A program made the position numbers and the translations under genes. A stretch of DNA of 64,000 nt from Paraperlucidibaca baekdonensis. GTDB taxonomy: Bacteria > Pseudomonadota > Gammaproteobacteria > Pseudomonadales > Moraxellaceae. The notes beneath the pieces were generated by a model. It was not told where the DNA came from. It saw nothing but the letters and a program-made list of their open reading frames with translations, and did not search any database. The stretch's first letter is position 1, and the number at the start of each line of letters is the position of its first letter. This document shows, one piece after another, positions 44,821 through 55,566 of this stretch. The stretch covers positions 310,001-374,000 of the forward strand of contig NZ_QUNR01000001.1 of the NCBI RefSeq assembly GCF_003387535.1, written 5' to 3'.

Positions 44821-47040
44821 ATGAATGAATCGACTCTTTTAGACGGGCTGAATCCCGCCCAACGCGATGCCGTGACCTGCGACAGCCAACACCTCTTAGT
44901 CTTGGCGGGTGCTGGCTCTGGCAAAACTCGCGTATTGACCTCGCGCATCAGTTATTTTTGTCAGCATTTTGGCGTTTCGCCGTTTGCCGTGCTGGCGGTG
45001 ACATTTACCAATAAGGCCGCGCATGAGATGCGCGCGCGCCTTGAGCAGCAGCTCGGTATTGCCACGCAGCCGCTGTGGATTGGCACGTTTCATGGCCTCG
45101 CGCATCGTTTTCTGCGCGCTCATCATGAGGCTGCGGGCTTGCCAAAAAACTTTCAAATCCTCGACTCTGATGATCAGCTGCGCGTGGTCAAGCGGGTGTT
45201 GAAAGAGCTGCAGCTCGACGAAGAAAAGTGGCCAGCGCGGCAGTCATCGAGCTTTATCAATGGCCATAAAGAAGAGGGTCGGCGACCGCAGCACATTGCG
45301 CACAATGGCGACCTGTATATCTCCACGCAGCTGCGCGTCTACACCGCCTACGAAACGATTTGCCAGCGTGGCGGACTGATTGATTTTGCAGAAATTTTGC
45401 TGCGCTGCCATGAGTTATTTCTCAAACATGCCGATATCTTGGCGCATTACCAAGCGCGCTTTCGCATGATTTTGGTCGATGAGTTTCAGGACACCAACCG
45501 CATCCAATACGCCTGGCTGCGGCTGTTGGCGGGCGAGCGCGGCATGCTCACCGCCGTTGGCGATGACGACCAGAGTATTTATGGCTGGCGCGGTGCCTGT
45601 ATTGAAAATATCCGCACCTATCAGCGTGACTATGCCGATGCTGAGCTCATTCGCCTAGAACAAAACTACCGCTCAACTTCGGTGATTTTGCAGGCTGCCA
45701 ATGCGGTGATTGCCAACAATGGCGACCGGCTCGGCAAAAACTTGTGGACCGATCGCGGCGAAGGCGAGCGCATCTCGGTGTATGCCGCCTTTAACGATCT
45801 CGATGAGGCGCATTACATCGCCAAGCTCATTGAGGCGCGTTTTCGCAGCGGCGTGGCACGTCGTGATATGGCTATTTTGTATCGCTCCAATGCCCAGTCG
45901 CGGGTGCTCGAAGAGGCCATGCTGCGCGCGCAAATTCCCTATCGCATCTATGGCGGCTTGCGCTTTTTTGAGCGCGCGGAAATTAAAAATGCCGTGGGCT
46001 ATTTGCGCTTAATGCTGCAGCGCATCGATGACACGGCGTTTGATCGTGTCGTCAATACGCCCACGCGCGGCATTGGCGATAAAAGCCTAGAAGCGATTCG
46101 TCAGCTCGCGCGCGAGCAGCAGGTAAGCCTCTGGTCGGCGGCGGAGCAAGTGGTCGCCGAGCGGCGCTTGCCAGCCTTGGCCACTGGCAAGATTCAGGCC
46201 TTTCTGACGCTCATTGATGAGCTCGACAAAAACACCCAAGGCGCCACGCTCGGTGAGCTAGTTGAGGCGGTCATCGAGCAAAGTGGCTTGGTGGCGCATC
46301 ATGAAAAAGAGAAGGGCGAGAAGGCGCAGGCGCGCGTGGAAAACTTGCGCGAGCTGATCGGTGCGGCCAGTGAATTCGACGCCGATGACTATGCGCCAGA
46401 TACGGAAATGCCTTCGCCATTGGCGGCATTTCTCGACCATGCCTCATTAGAAGCCGGTGAGCAGCAGGCCGGCGAGTTTGAAGATGCCGTGCAAATGATG
46501 ACGCTGCACGCCGCCAAAGGCCTAGAGTTTCCGATGGTGTTTTTGGCGGGTATGGAGGAGGGCCTGTTTCCGCACGAAATGGCTTTGCAGGAGAATAATC
46601 TCGAGGAGGAGCGCCGGCTTTGCTATGTCGGCATCACCCGCGCCATGCGTGAGTTGGTGATTAGCTATGCCGAGGTGCGCCGGCTGTATGGCACGGAGAG
46701 TTATCATGTTGCCTCGCGCTTTTTGGGCGAGATACCCGAGGCGTTATTGGCGCCGGTGCGACAGCAGGCGCCCGGCTTGCGCGCAGGCTTTCGCAACGCC
46801 GGCGCGATGGCGTCGACAAGCGCAGGCGCCTCGGCGGCGTCTGGGCTTAGGCAGGAAACCTTGGGTGACGACGATGGCAGCGGCTGGCGCTTAGGGCAGA
46901 CGGTTAATCATCCGCGCTTTGGCGATGGCGTGATTTTAGCTTTCGAGGGCAGTGGGCCAAACGCGCGCATTCAAGTCAATTTCAACACGCTCGGCAGCAA
47001 ATGGCTGGTGGCCCAGTACGCCCGCCTCACCCGCGCTTGA
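44821..47040 (+). CDS. uvrD: DNA helicase II UvrD
   Basis: UvrD is a 3'-5' superfamily 1 helicase for mismatch and nucleotide excision repair. The 739 residues carry Walker A AGAGSGKTRVLTSRI, VDEFQDTN, GDDDQSIYGWRGA, LEQNYRS, TLHAAKGLEFPMVFLAGMEEGLFPH and CYVGITRAMREL. The C-terminal Tudor-like domain (VNHPRFGDGVILAFEGSG, KWLVAQYARL) distinguishes UvrD from Rep. An Ala/Ser/Gly-rich linker precedes it. The gene converges with yciA, 8 bases from its stop. Confidence 0.97.
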   Translation: MNESTLLDGLNPAQRDAVTCDSQHLLVLAGAGSGKTRVLTSRISYFCQHFGVSPFAVLAVTFTNKAAHEMRARLEQQLGIATQPLWIGTFHGLAHRFLRAHHEAAGLPKNFQILDSDDQLRVVKRVLKELQLDEEKWPARQSSSFINGHKEEGRRPQHIAHNGDLYISTQLRVYTAYETICQRGGLIDFAEILLRCHELFLKHADILAHYQARFRMILVDEFQDTNRIQYAWLRLLAGERGMLTAVGDDDQSIYGWRGACIENIRTYQRDYADAELIRLEQNYRSTSVILQAANAVIANNGDRLGKNLWTDRGEGERISVYAAFNDLDEAHYIAKLIEARFRSGVARRDMAILYRSNAQSRVLEEAMLRAQIPYRIYGGLRFFERAEIKNAVGYLRLMLQRIDDTAFDRVVNTPTRGIGDKSLEAIRQLAREQQVSLWSAAEQVVAERRLPALATGKIQAFLTLIDELDKNTQGATLGELVEAVIEQSGLVAHHEKEKGEKAQARVENLRELIGAASEFDADDYAPDTEMPSPLAAFLDHASLEAGEQQAGEFEDAVQMMTLHAAKGLEFPMVFLAGMEEGLFPHEMALQENNLEEERRLCYVGITRAMRELVISYAEVRRLYGTESYHVASRFLGEIPEALLAPVRQQAPGLRAGFRNAGAMASTSAGASAASGLRQETLGDDDGSGWRLGQTVNHPRFGDGVILAFEGSGPNARIQVNFNTLGSKWLVAQYARLTRA

Positions 47041-47048
47041 GTGAGGCG

Positions 47049-47447
47049 CTAGTGCTTGGAAAGCTCGCGGGTATTGCCTTGGTCATTGATGGCGACAAAG
47101 GTAAACAGGCCTTCGGTGAGCTTGGTGTGAACGCCGGTGAGGTCGCTGACAGCCCATACCTCGACTAAGATTTTCATCGACGAGCGGCCAGTCGATAAAA
47201 TGTCGGTGTAGAAACCAACAATATCGCCAACTTTCACGGGCCGCAGAAACACCATCGCATCAATGGCAACGGTTGCTGTGCGACCTTTGGCGCGAATACG
47301 CGCGGCAACGCCGGCGGCTAAATCCATTTGCGAGACTAGCCAGCCACCGAAAATGTCACCGTTGGGGTTCGCATCGGCCGGCATAGCAATCGTTTGCAAG
47401 CACAGCATGCCGCGCGGCATGGGTCGGTTTTCGTTGGTGCTGTGCAT
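47049..47447 (-). CDS. yciA: Acyl-CoA thioesterase, YciA type
   Basis: A 132-residue hotdog-fold thioesterase that hydrolyses acyl-CoA to free acid and CoA. Motifs are LCLQTIAMPADANPNGDIFGGWLVSQMD, containing the catalytic Asp of the hotdog helix, then AIDAMVFLRPVKVGDIVGFY. It matches the YciA length and pattern and acts in the cytoplasm. The gene faces away from pstS across a 208-base gap that holds the pstS Pho box. Confidence 0.93.
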   Translation of the reverse strand: MHSTNENRPMPRGMLCLQTIAMPADANPNGDIFGGWLVSQMDLAAGVAARIRAKGRTATVAIDAMVFLRPVKVGDIVGFYTDILSTGRSSMKILVEVWAVSDLTGVHTKLTEGLFTFVAINDQGNTRELSKH

Positions 47448-47582
47448 GCAGGCTCCGATGTTATTTTAATTAATTCGTAAGCGTACTCCGCCGATATCAA
47501 TCTGTCATCGGCTTCAGTTATAAAATTACTTTCGTTCATCTCATGACAGAAAAAAGTCAATTAGCCTAGAAATTCAGTGAGC

Positions 47583-47600
47583 TTGTCATCATTGCGTCAT
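47583..47600 (+). promoter_or_regulatory. Pho box upstream of pstS
   Basis: TTGTCATCATTGCGTCAT shows two TGTCAT-like units exactly 11 bases apart, as in the PhoB consensus CTGTCAT-N4-CTGTCAT. A third, looser GTCAA unit follows at 47609-47613. The site lies 55 bases before pstS. PhoB is encoded in this window at 55563. Confidence 0.75.
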
Positions 47601-47655
47601 AATTCACCGTCAATATGCGATTCGTGAAATCAAACTATCCCCAGTGGAGAGACAC

Positions 47656-48612
47656 ATGAAAGCGAACGTACTGATTGCAGCTTTAGGTTTAGGCCTAGGT
47701 TTATCGGCTCAAGCCGCGGTTGATCCAGCATTACCGAGCTACACGAAAACCACAGGCGTTGCCGGTAACCTCACTAGCGTGGGCTCCGACACGCTCAACA
47801 ATCTGATGACTTTGTGGGCAGAAGATTACAAAAAGCTCTATCCCAACATTAATATTCAAATCCAAGGCGCAGGTTCTTCCACCGCACCGCCCGCACTCAC
47901 CGAAAGCACCGCCAATCTAGGCCCTATGTCGCGCATGATGAAAGGCGCCGAGATTGCCGCTTTTGAGAAGGCTAAAGGTTATAAGCCAACCGCTGTGCCT
48001 GTTGCTATCGATGCGTTGGCGGTGTTTGTGCACAAAGACAACCCTGTTAAGTACATGAATATGAATGTCGTTGATGCGATCTTCTCCGATACCCGTAAAT
48101 GTGGTTTCAACAAAGCCGTGAATAACTGGGGCGATGCCGGCCTGACCGGCGCATGGGCGAAGCGCGACTTGCAGATTTATGGCCGCAATTCAGTGTCTGG
48201 TACCTACGGCTATTTCAAAGAAAAAGCGCTGTGTAAGGGCGATTTCAAAAACAACGTCAATGAGCAGCCCGGTTCGGCATCAGTGGTACAGGCCATTGGT
48301 AGCTCAATCAATGGCATTGGCTACTCTGGTATCGGCTATGTCACATCGAGCGTGCGCACGGTGCCGCTGGTTGGTAAAGATGGCGAGATTTACGATGCCA
48401 ACAAGAAAAACGCATTGAGTGGTAAATACCCCTTAGCGCGCTTCCTCTACGTTTATGTCAACAAGGCACCTAATAAGCCGCTGCAACCTTTAGAAGCAGA
48501 GTTTCTGAAGATGGTGTTGTCGAAAAACGGTCAAAGTGTTGTGGAAAAGGATGGCTATATCCCGATGCCCGCGACAGAGGCTGCTAAAGTGTTGAAAATG
48601 TTAGGCCTGTAA
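47656..48612 (+). CDS. pstS: Phosphate-binding protein PstS
   Basis: PstS captures phosphate in the periplasm for the PstCAB transporter. The 318 residues begin with a signal peptide ([21 protein letters not shown]), then [20 protein letters not shown]. Phosphate-contact blocks follow: [23 protein letters not shown] and [14 protein letters not shown]. The ATG at 47656 has GGAGAG upstream; one at 47644 lacks a site. A Pho box lies before it and a terminator at 48639-48662 after it, so pstS can be made in excess over the permeases. Confidence 0.97.
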   Translation: MKANVLIAALGLGLGLSAQAAVDPALPSYTKTTGVAGNLTSVGSDTLNNLMTLWAEDYKKLYPNINIQIQGAGSSTAPPALTESTANLGPMSRMMKGAEIAAFEKAKGYKPTAVPVAIDALAVFVHKDNPVKYMNMNVVDAIFSDTRKCGFNKAVNNWGDAGLTGAWAKRDLQIYGRNSVSGTYGYFKEKALCKGDFKNNVNEQPGSASVVQAIGSSINGIGYSGIGYVTSSVRTVPLVGKDGEIYDANKKNALSGKYPLARFLYVYVNKAPNKPLQPLEAEFLKMVLSKNGQSVVEKDGYIPMPATEAAKVLKMLGL

Positions 48613-48638
48613 GTATTCTGCTTACATCGTCTGATAAC

Positions 48639-48662
48639 AAAAAGGGCCACTAGGCCCTTTTT
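48639..48662 (+). terminator. Terminator or attenuator between pstS and pstC
   Basis: AAAAAGGGCC pairs perfectly with GGCCCTTTTT around a four-base loop. It ends most pstS transcripts while read-through would give pstCAB-phoU. Confidence 0.92.
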
Positions 48663-48706
48663 GCCCGATCCTGAAGGTCTACTAGGCCTAGCGTTAGGTT
48701 GAGCAC

Positions 48707-50980
48707 ATGAACAAAACGTCCGCAAAACAATCTGCCAGCATGCGTCGTAAGCGCGAGATCAAAGATCGCCTAGCAAACCTTACGATTGGTCTTGGTGGTG
48801 TTGGCGTTATCGGTGCCATCACGTTAATTTTCTTCTATTTAGTGTTTGAGGTTTGGCCGCTGTTTAGTGGCGCAGACTTAGACAAAAAGGCGCCGGTAGT
48901 AACCCAGGCCGCGGCGTTATACTTAGATGCCGATGAGTACAATGAGTCGGGCATACGTATTCTTGCCGATGGCCAAGTGCATATTCTCGATGTCAAAACT
49001 GGCCAGGTAGAGTCATCTAGCGAGTTGCCATTGCCCGCTGGTGTGGGCGTGATCAGCGTGCAACGCGGCCCGATATTATCGGGGCTGGTGGGCATAGGCT
49101 TGAGTAATGGCCAGCTCATTGTGGCCAAGCCCAATTACGATGTCAGCTATGGCGGCAATAACCGCCGCATCATCAACAGCTCATTGTCCTATCCTTATGG
49201 CGAACAGCCACTCACGATAGATCGTAATGGCGCACCGCTGTCGGCGTTTTATCTGCGCGGTAATGAAGATGATCTGCGTGTACTGGCTTTTGCCGAGGGC
49301 AAAGTGCAGCGCCTGCACTTCAGTACAGAGGCTGAGACTAGCAATGTCTTATCGCTGTCTTTTGGTGATGACAGCAGCAACGAGGACCTAAGTTTCAACG
49401 AGGTTGCGCGCGACGAGCTGCCATATAAAGGCAGTGCGCCACAGCAAATCATCATTGGTCAAGATGGTCACTGGGCCTATGTCTTCCACGATGCCAATCG
49501 GGTCAGCGTATTTAATGTGCGCAATGAGCCCATGCATACCCAAGAGGTGACGCTGACACCACCCAATGCCGACGTCACGGCCGTGACGGCGCTGCAGGGT
49601 AATGTCTCTCTGATGGTCGGTGACAGCCGTGGTGAAGTCGCGCAATGGTTTATGGTGCGCGACTCGAGCACCGGCGTAGACCGCTTCACGCTGGAGAAAA
49701 TTCGTAGCATTAAAGCCAGCGACGTTGCCATCACTGCGTTGGCGCCCGAGGCGCGCCGCAAGGGCGTGTTGATTGGCGATGTTAACGGCCAAGTCAGCTA
49801 CTACTACACCACCTCAAATCGCTTGATTTTGAGTGAGTCCGCTGGCGACAGCCCGATTCGCACCCTTGCCATGAGCGCACGCTCACTCGGTGTGCTGGTG
49901 CAGTCCGACAATGCCTATAGCTTTTGGCATATGGATATTGAGCATCCCGATATCTCCCTGCAGTCGACCTGGCGTCCGGTTTGGTATGAGTCTTATGAGG
50001 CGCCGACTTACACGTGGCAGTCGTCGTCGGGCACCACCGATTTTGAGTCTAAGTTGTCGTTGATGCCGCTGACCTTTGGCACCATCAAAGCCGCGTTTTA
50101 CGCGATGCTGTTGGGTGCACCGTTGGCGATTTTCGGTGCCATGTATTCGGCCGTATTTATGTCGCCGGCACTGCGTCGCAAAGTGAAACCAACCATCGAA
50201 ATGATGGAGGCCTTGCCGACCGTGATCTTAGGCTTCTTGGCGGGTCTGTGGCTGGCACCCACCATTGAAGATAATTTGCCGGGTATTTTCAGCCTGCTGA
50301 TTCTGACACCCATTACCATTGTTGCGGTGGGTGCGCTCTGGTCGCGCTTGCCATTAGAGCGTCGCGCTTTCGCCGATGGCTGGGCGCCGCTCATTTTGAT
50401 CGTGCCAATTTTGTTCACAGCCTATGCGTCGTTTGCCTTTTCGCAGCCCATTGAAAATGTGTTTTTCGGTGGCGACGTGCGTTCTTGGCTAGAGACCAGC
50501 ACCGGCCTCAATTTTGACCAGCGCAACTCATTGATTGTGGGGCTAGCGATGGGCTTTGCGGTGATTCCCAACATTTACGCGATTGCTGAAGATGCGCTAT
50601 TTGCCGTGCCTAAACACCTGACGAATGGCTCGCTGGCTTTGGGTGCCACGCAATGGCAAACGCTGATGCGCGTGGTCTTACCCACCGCCTCGCCGGGCAT
50701 TTTCTCCGCGCTGATGATTGGTATGGGTCGCGCTGTTGGCGAGACCATGATCGTACTGATGGCCACGGGCAACACCGCCATCATGGATTGGAATATTTTT
50801 GAAGGCATGCGCACCTTATCGGCCAACGTGGCGGTTGAGATGGGCGAGGCAGAAGTTGGCTCCACACATTTCCGGGTGCTGTTTTTATCGGCCTTGGTGC
50901 TGTTTGTGCTGACCTTCATTCTCAATACGGTGGCGGAAGTAGTGCGCAGCCGGCTTCGTAAAAAATACGGCTCCTTGTAA
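48707..50980 (+). CDS. pstC: Phosphate ABC transporter permease PstC, long form
   Basis: PstC is one of the two membrane channels of the phosphate ABC transporter. At 757 residues it is far longer than E. coli PstC (about 320). After a first membrane helix (residues 27-52) there is a roughly 400-residue periplasmic region with repeated beta-rich segments that could fold as a propeller. The permease core, from about residue 455, has GTIKAAFYAMLLGAPLAIFGAMYSA, EALPTVILGFLAGLWLAP and SLALGATQWQTLMRVVLPTASPGI, the coupling loop to PstB. The long form is known in Pseudomonas and other gammaproteobacteria. The extra domain's function is unknown. Confidence 0.95.
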   Translation: MNKTSAKQSASMRRKREIKDRLANLTIGLGGVGVIGAITLIFFYLVFEVWPLFSGADLDKKAPVVTQAAALYLDADEYNESGIRILADGQVHILDVKTGQVESSSELPLPAGVGVISVQRGPILSGLVGIGLSNGQLIVAKPNYDVSYGGNNRRIINSSLSYPYGEQPLTIDRNGAPLSAFYLRGNEDDLRVLAFAEGKVQRLHFSTEAETSNVLSLSFGDDSSNEDLSFNEVARDELPYKGSAPQQIIIGQDGHWAYVFHDANRVSVFNVRNEPMHTQEVTLTPPNADVTAVTALQGNVSLMVGDSRGEVAQWFMVRDSSTGVDRFTLEKIRSIKASDVAITALAPEARRKGVLIGDVNGQVSYYYTTSNRLILSESAGDSPIRTLAMSARSLGVLVQSDNAYSFWHMDIEHPDISLQSTWRPVWYESYEAPTYTWQSSSGTTDFESKLSLMPLTFGTIKAAFYAMLLGAPLAIFGAMYSAVFMSPALRRKVKPTIEMMEALPTVILGFLAGLWLAPTIEDNLPGIFSLLILTPITIVAVGALWSRLPLERRAFADGWAPLILIVPILFTAYASFAFSQPIENVFFGGDVRSWLETSTGLNFDQRNSLIVGLAMGFAVIPNIYAIAEDALFAVPKHLTNGSLALGATQWQTLMRVVLPTASPGIFSALMIGMGRAVGETMIVLMATGNTAIMDWNIFEGMRTLSANVAVEMGEAEVGSTHFRVLFLSALVLFVLTFILNTVAEVVRSRLRKKYGSL

Positions 50981-51005
50981 TGAGCTCGCCTAAAGGAAAA
51001 CGCAG

Positions 51006-52667
51006 ATGAAAACACGCGAATACTTCAAATCGGGCGAGGCTTGGGTCTGGCTCAACGCAGGCACCGTAGCCATTTCGCTGATCATGGTGATTGGTGTGAT
51101 TGGCTTAATCGCTGTGCGCGGCTTGGGCCACTTTTGGCCAGCGGATGTCATGCAGGCGAGCTATTCGGCACCGGGCAGCACGCAAACGGAAATTGTGCTG
51201 GGCGAGATTTATGACCGTAAATTCGACACGGCGGCACGCTTAAAAGAGGCCGGCTTAAACATCCCGCCCAATAAAGATTCTATTGAGCGCATCTCACTCA
51301 AGCTCGGCAATCGTGATGTCACCGGCATGGACTTTCGTTGGGTCTTTGCCGATGGCCTAAGTGACATTAGCTACCCCGAAGATATCGTGGCGCTTGAGCG
51401 CCTAGAGTGGGGCAATTTTTATGGTCGCTTGGTCTCGATTAGTGAGAATGGTACTGAAGTAGCTTCTGGTCCAGCAGCTTGGGATGAGCTGCAAGCGCGC
51501 ATTGAGCGGAGCAATGCGCTGCTTGAGGCGACGGCCGATATCGAAAAAAATGAGATTGGTAAAATCAATTACGGCATCGAGAAATTGCGTTTAGAAGAGC
51601 GCCGTTTAGTGATCGACAATGCCTTAACTGATGCCGCTAAAGCCGATTTGCAAGCACGCCGAGATGAGCTTAACGCGAATTACGGTGTGCTTTCCGAGCG
51701 CTTGGAGGCTCTGAAAGCACAGGCCGACCGCGACAGCGTGAAACTGACTGCTGGCCAAGGTCAGGAGCTGACGCTGAAGGTGAGCCATATCGTTCACGCC
51801 ATTAAGCCCAATGACCTCAATGCCCTGCAAAAGTTGGCGGTGTATTTCCACAATGTCTGGGCGTTTTTATCGGGTGACCCACGCGAGGCAAATACCGAGG
51901 GCGGTGTTTTCCCAGCCATTTTTGGCACCGTATTGATGGTCTTGATCATGACCGTAATGGTCACGCCGATGGGCGTTATTGCCGCGATCTATCTGCGCGA
52001 ATACGCCAATCAAGGTGCGGTGACGCAAGTGGTGCGTATTGCGGTCAATAACCTGGCCGGCGTGCCGTCAATCGTCTATGGCGTGTTTGGCTTGGGCTTC
52101 TTTGTCTATTTCCTCGGCGCCAATATCGACCAATGGTTCTACCCTGAGGCTGCGCCCGCACCAGTATTTGGCTCGCCAGGCTTGCTCTGGGCATCCATCA
52201 CATTGGCCCTGCTTACGCTGCCTGTGGTGATTGTTGCCACCGAGGAGGGCTTGGCGCGGATTCCTCGTGCGCTGAAAGAGGGCTCATTGGCGCTCGGTGC
52301 CACCAAGGCTGAGACTCTATGGCGAGTGGTCTTACCCATGGCCACGCCGTCGATCATGACCGGTGTGATTTTGGCGATTGCTCGCGCCGCCGGTGAGGTC
52401 GCGCCATTGATGTTGGTTGGCGTGGTCAAGCTCGCGCCGACATTACCGCTCGATGGCAACGCGCCGTTCCTGCACATGGAGCGTAAGTTCATGCACTTGG
52501 GCTTTCATATTTACGATGTCGGCTTTCAGAGTCCGAACGTGGAAGCCGCACGGCCGTTGGTCTACGCCACCGCGTTTTTACTGGTGGCGGTGGTCGTGGC
52601 CTTGAACTTAGGTGCGGTCGGCCTGCGTAATCGTTTACGGGAAAAATATAAGGCACTGGAGTCCTAA
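51006..52667 (+). CDS. pstA: Phosphate ABC transporter permease PstA, long form
   Basis: PstA is the second permease subunit. At 553 residues it has an insertion between the first membrane helix (about 15-40) and the core. Residues 155-250 of that insertion are highly charged and predicted coiled coil, with many Glu, Lys, Arg and Leu. The core contains [49 protein letters not shown] and [24 protein letters not shown], the EAA coupling loop. It pairs with the equally long PstC. The two extra domains may contact each other in the periplasm, which is inference. Confidence 0.96.
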   Translation: MKTREYFKSGEAWVWLNAGTVAISLIMVIGVIGLIAVRGLGHFWPADVMQASYSAPGSTQTEIVLGEIYDRKFDTAARLKEAGLNIPPNKDSIERISLKLGNRDVTGMDFRWVFADGLSDISYPEDIVALERLEWGNFYGRLVSISENGTEVASGPAAWDELQARIERSNALLEATADIEKNEIGKINYGIEKLRLEERRLVIDNALTDAAKADLQARRDELNANYGVLSERLEALKAQADRDSVKLTAGQGQELTLKVSHIVHAIKPNDLNALQKLAVYFHNVWAFLSGDPREANTEGGVFPAIFGTVLMVLIMTVMVTPMGVIAAIYLREYANQGAVTQVVRIAVNNLAGVPSIVYGVFGLGFFVYFLGANIDQWFYPEAAPAPVFGSPGLLWASITLALLTLPVVIVATEEGLARIPRALKEGSLALGATKAETLWRVVLPMATPSIMTGVILAIARAAGEVAPLMLVGVVKLAPTLPLDGNAPFLHMERKFMHLGFHIYDVGFQSPNVEAARPLVYATAFLLVAVVVALNLGAVGLRNRLREKYKALES

Positions 52668-52704
52668 GCGACTTCGCCCATTGATTGATGAGGAAGCAAT
52701 GACC

Positions 52705-53544
52705 ATGAGTGATTATTCGACAGCAGAGCCGCAAAGCATTGACGCCGGCGCTTTTGGCCGCGCACGCCGCGACCGCGATTTGGCCAACGAAGCGATGTGC
52801 CTTGAAACACGCCATCTAAATTTGTTTTATGGCAATAAGCAGGCCCTGCATGACATTAATATGCAGGTGCCGAAAAAGCGTGTCACGGCCTTTATCGGGC
52901 CATCGGGCTGCGGCAAGTCGACGCTGCTACGCACCTTTAACCGCATGAATGATTTAGTCGATGGCTGTCGTGTGGACGGTGAGATTTTGCTCGATCAGCA
53001 AAATATTTTTGACCGCTCAGTTGATGTCACTGGTCTACGCCAGCGCGTGGGGATGGTGTTTCAGAAGCCTAATCCCTTCCCGAAAAGCATTTATGAAAAT
53101 GTCGCTTACGGTTTGCGTTTGCAGGGCCAAAACGCCAAGCGCGTGCTCGATGAAGCGGTCGAGGAATCGCTGAAAGGTGCGGCCTTGTGGGATGAGGTTA
53201 AAGACCGTCTGCATGACAGTGCGCTTGGTCTCTCAGGTGGTCAGCAGCAGCGCTTGGTGATTGCCCGCGCCATTGCCGTGCAGCCTGAAGTGCTGCTGCT
53301 CGATGAGCCGTGTTCGGCGCTAGACCCCATTTCCACGTTGAAAGTGGAAGAGCTCATTCACGAGCTGAAAGAGCAGTTCACCATTCTCATCGTGACGCAC
53401 AATATGCAGCAGGCCGCGCGCGTATCGGATTACACAGCCTTTATGTATCTGGGCAAGATGGTCGAATACGGCGACACCGACACCTTGTTTACCAATCCGA
53501 CCAATAAGCAAACCGAAGACTATATTACGGGCCGTTACGGCTGA
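52705..53544 (+). CDS. pstB: Phosphate ABC transporter ATP-binding protein PstB
   Basis: PstB powers phosphate import. The 279 residues carry Walker [20 protein letters not shown], the signature [16 protein letters not shown], Walker [16 protein letters not shown] and the H-loop [21 protein letters not shown] has an eight-base spacing to the ATG at 52705; the ATG at 52699 is too close to it. An N-terminal extension of about 30 residues precedes the ABC domain. It follows pstA after 37 bases and precedes phoU after 16. Confidence 0.98.
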   Translation: MSDYSTAEPQSIDAGAFGRARRDRDLANEAMCLETRHLNLFYGNKQALHDINMQVPKKRVTAFIGPSGCGKSTLLRTFNRMNDLVDGCRVDGEILLDQQNIFDRSVDVTGLRQRVGMVFQKPNPFPKSIYENVAYGLRLQGQNAKRVLDEAVEESLKGAALWDEVKDRLHDSALGLSGGQQQRLVIARAIAVQPEVLLLDEPCSALDPISTLKVEELIHELKEQFTILIVTHNMQQAARVSDYTAFMYLGKMVEYGDTDTLFTNPTNKQTEDYITGRYG

Positions 53545-53560
53545 TCGTGGAGAGACTGAC

Positions 53561-54274
53561 ATGAAGCGTGAAGATTATCGCCAACACATCTCGGCGCAGT
53601 TTAATGATGAGCTCGATGAAGTCCGTAGTCACTTTTTGGCTATGGGCGGCTTGGTTGAAAAGCAAGTCACCGATGCCATCACCGCCTTGCTCGATGCAGA
53701 TTCAGCATTAGCGGCGTCGGTGCAAGATAATGACCGGCGTATTAACCAAATGGAGTCGGGTATCGACGAGGAAATCGTGCGAATCTTGGCGCGCCGTCAG
53801 CCGGCCGCTTCGGATTTGCGCATGATTATTGCCATTGGTAAGTCGATTACTGATTTAGAGCGTATGGGCGATGAGGCCGCGAAGATTGCCCGCGCTGCTC
53901 AGAGCCTGTGTGAGGAGGGCGAGTCGCCGCGTGGCTATTTGGAGTGTCGCCACATCAGCAATCAAGTTCGCGTGATGATTCATGAGATGCTTGATGCGTT
54001 CGCGCATTTCGATGCTGACCAAGCCTTTAAAGTCATGAAAGCCGACGCTGAAATTGATCTTGAATATCGCACCGCCACGCGCGCGTTAGTGACGTATATG
54101 ATGGAAGATCCACGCTCGATTTCGCGAGTGCTCAGCGTGATGGGTGTGCTGCGCTCCTTGGAGCGCGTTGGCGATCATGCCCGCAATATTGCCGAGCAAT
54201 TAATCTTCTTGGTGAAGGGTGCTGATGTGCGTCATGCCACATTTGATCAGGTGGCGAAAAAGCTGGAATCTTAA
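53561..54274 (+). CDS. phoU: Phosphate regulon regulator PhoU
   Basis: PhoU links Pst transport to PhoR, holding the kinase off when phosphate is plentiful. The 237-residue helical protein has two PhoU repeats. Repeat motifs include DRRINQMESGIDEEIVRILARRQPAASDLRMI, with IGKSITDLERMGDEAAKIA and later LRSLERVGDHARNIAEQ, the metal-binding E/DxxxD sites. Its stop overlaps that of the convergent phoR by four bases. Confidence 0.98.
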   Translation: MKREDYRQHISAQFNDELDEVRSHFLAMGGLVEKQVTDAITALLDADSALAASVQDNDRRINQMESGIDEEIVRILARRQPAASDLRMIIAIGKSITDLERMGDEAAKIARAAQSLCEEGESPRGYLECRHISNQVRVMIHEMLDAFAHFDADQAFKVMKADAEIDLEYRTATRALVTYMMEDPRSISRVLSVMGVLRSLERVGDHARNIAEQLIFLVKGADVRHATFDQVAKKLES

Positions 54275-55566
54275 GTCTCACGCTCGATTAGCGTGGGCAT
54301 AAACGAGCAGGTAAAACGCGAGCCACGCCCGAGTTCAGATTGAATATCGAGCGTGGCTTTGTGTTGCATGAGCACATGTTTAACGATGGCCAAACCGAGG
54401 CCGGTGCCGCCCGTGGCGCTACTGCGAGCAGCATCGGCGCGATAGAAGCGCTCGGTTAAGCGTGGCAGGTGAACCTCATCAATGCCGAGGCCGTTATCCG
54501 TGACAGAAAAATGAGCGCCTTGGCCGTCGGCCAACCAGCGCACGGCCACCACACCACCATTTGGTGTGTACTTCACGGCATTGGTGACTAAATTCGAAAA
54601 GGCTGAGCGCAAGTCGGCCTCCATGCCCAGCACGCAGAGGCCAGGCTCGCATTCGAGGGTTACCGTCTGCTGTTTCGGCGTGGCCAGCGCCACAGCATCC
54701 TGATGAATTTGCTTGAGCATGCGCGGCACATGCACGATGTGTGGCTCACGGTCTTCGGGCTGATTTTCTAAGCGCGAGAGCAGTAGTAAATCATTGACGA
54801 GATTATTCATGCGTGTGGCTTGCTGCGCCATTTGGCCAAGTGCACGCAGCCAGCGCGGCTCAATGCCTTCGTGCTGATCTTGCAGTGTTTCCAAGTAGCC
54901 AGAGAGTACGGTCAGCGGCGTGCGCAGCTCATGCGAGACGTTAGCCACGAAGTCTTTGCGCATTTGTTCGAGATTGTGCAGACGCGTGATGTCGTAGACG
55001 ATCATCAGTCGGTCATTGTCACCAAATTGTGTGATTTCGAATTGCAGCTGGCGGCCGGAGTGGCGCTGTGAACTGACCTTTAGGCCTTCATCGTAGGGGC
55101 CATGTTTAAAATAGCGAATGAAGCTCGGTGTGCGAATTAAGTTGATGACCGGTTGACCGCGATCGACAGCGCGAAATCCCAACAAGGCCTCAGCGGCAGG
55201 GTTCCACCACTCGAGATTGCCATCGCTGTCAACTAAGGCCACGGCCTCTTCGAGTGCGGAGACGGAGGCGCGTGCGCGATCAATAATACTCAGCAAGCTG
55301 TCGCGGGCGCGCCGTTCATTGCGCCGTAAATAGTAAATACCGCGAAAAACTTCATCCCAGGCGCCTTCACTTTCGGGTACGTCTTGTTCGGTATCGAGTA
55401 ACCAGTGGCGCAGCCGGGCAAGCTGTTGCAGCTGCCGATACAGTAGCCAAATCAGTACCACGCATAGCCCTAAAACGGCATGTCCAGCCAGGTAGCCAAC
55501 GCCTAAGCCGAGCGCACCGCTTAAGAGAATTTCGGTGATTTCTTTATCGGATATTTGCCGGCTCAC
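54271..55566 (-). CDS. phoR: Phosphate regulon sensor histidine kinase PhoR
   Basis: PhoR phosphorylates PhoB when phosphate is scarce. The 431 residues start with two membrane helices (about 10-42), a charged linker, then a PAS domain (about 95-190). The HisKA box [24 protein letters not shown] follows with its phospho-accepting His. The ATPase has [21 protein letters not shown] and [14 protein letters not shown]. There is no large periplasmic domain, as expected, because sensing is through PstSCAB-PhoU. It overlaps phoB by four bases. Confidence 0.97.
   Translation of the reverse strand: MSRQISDKEITEILLSGALGLGVGYLAGHAVLGLCVVLIWLLYRQLQQLARLRHWLLDTEQDVPESEGAWDEVFRGIYYLRRNERRARDSLLSIIDRARASVSALEEAVALVDSDGNLEWWNPAAEALLGFRAVDRGQPVINLIRTPSFIRYFKHGPYDEGLKVSSQRHSGRQLQFEITQFGDNDRLMIVYDITRLHNLEQMRKDFVANVSHELRTPLTVLSGYLETLQDQHEGIEPRWLRALGQMAQQATRMNNLVNDLLLLSRLENQPEDREPHIVHVPRMLKQIHQDAVALATPKQQTVTLECEPGLCVLGMEADLRSAFSNLVTNAVKYTPNGGVVAVRWLADGQGAHFSVTDNGLGIDEVHLPRLTERFYRADAARSSATGGTGLGLAIVKHVLMQHKATLDIQSELGRGSRFTCSFMPTLIERET

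Noticed and set aside
47448..47582. A possible small gene in the gap between yciA and pstS
   Set aside because: No open frame with a ribosome site is convincing; the gap is explained by two divergent promoters and the Pho box.
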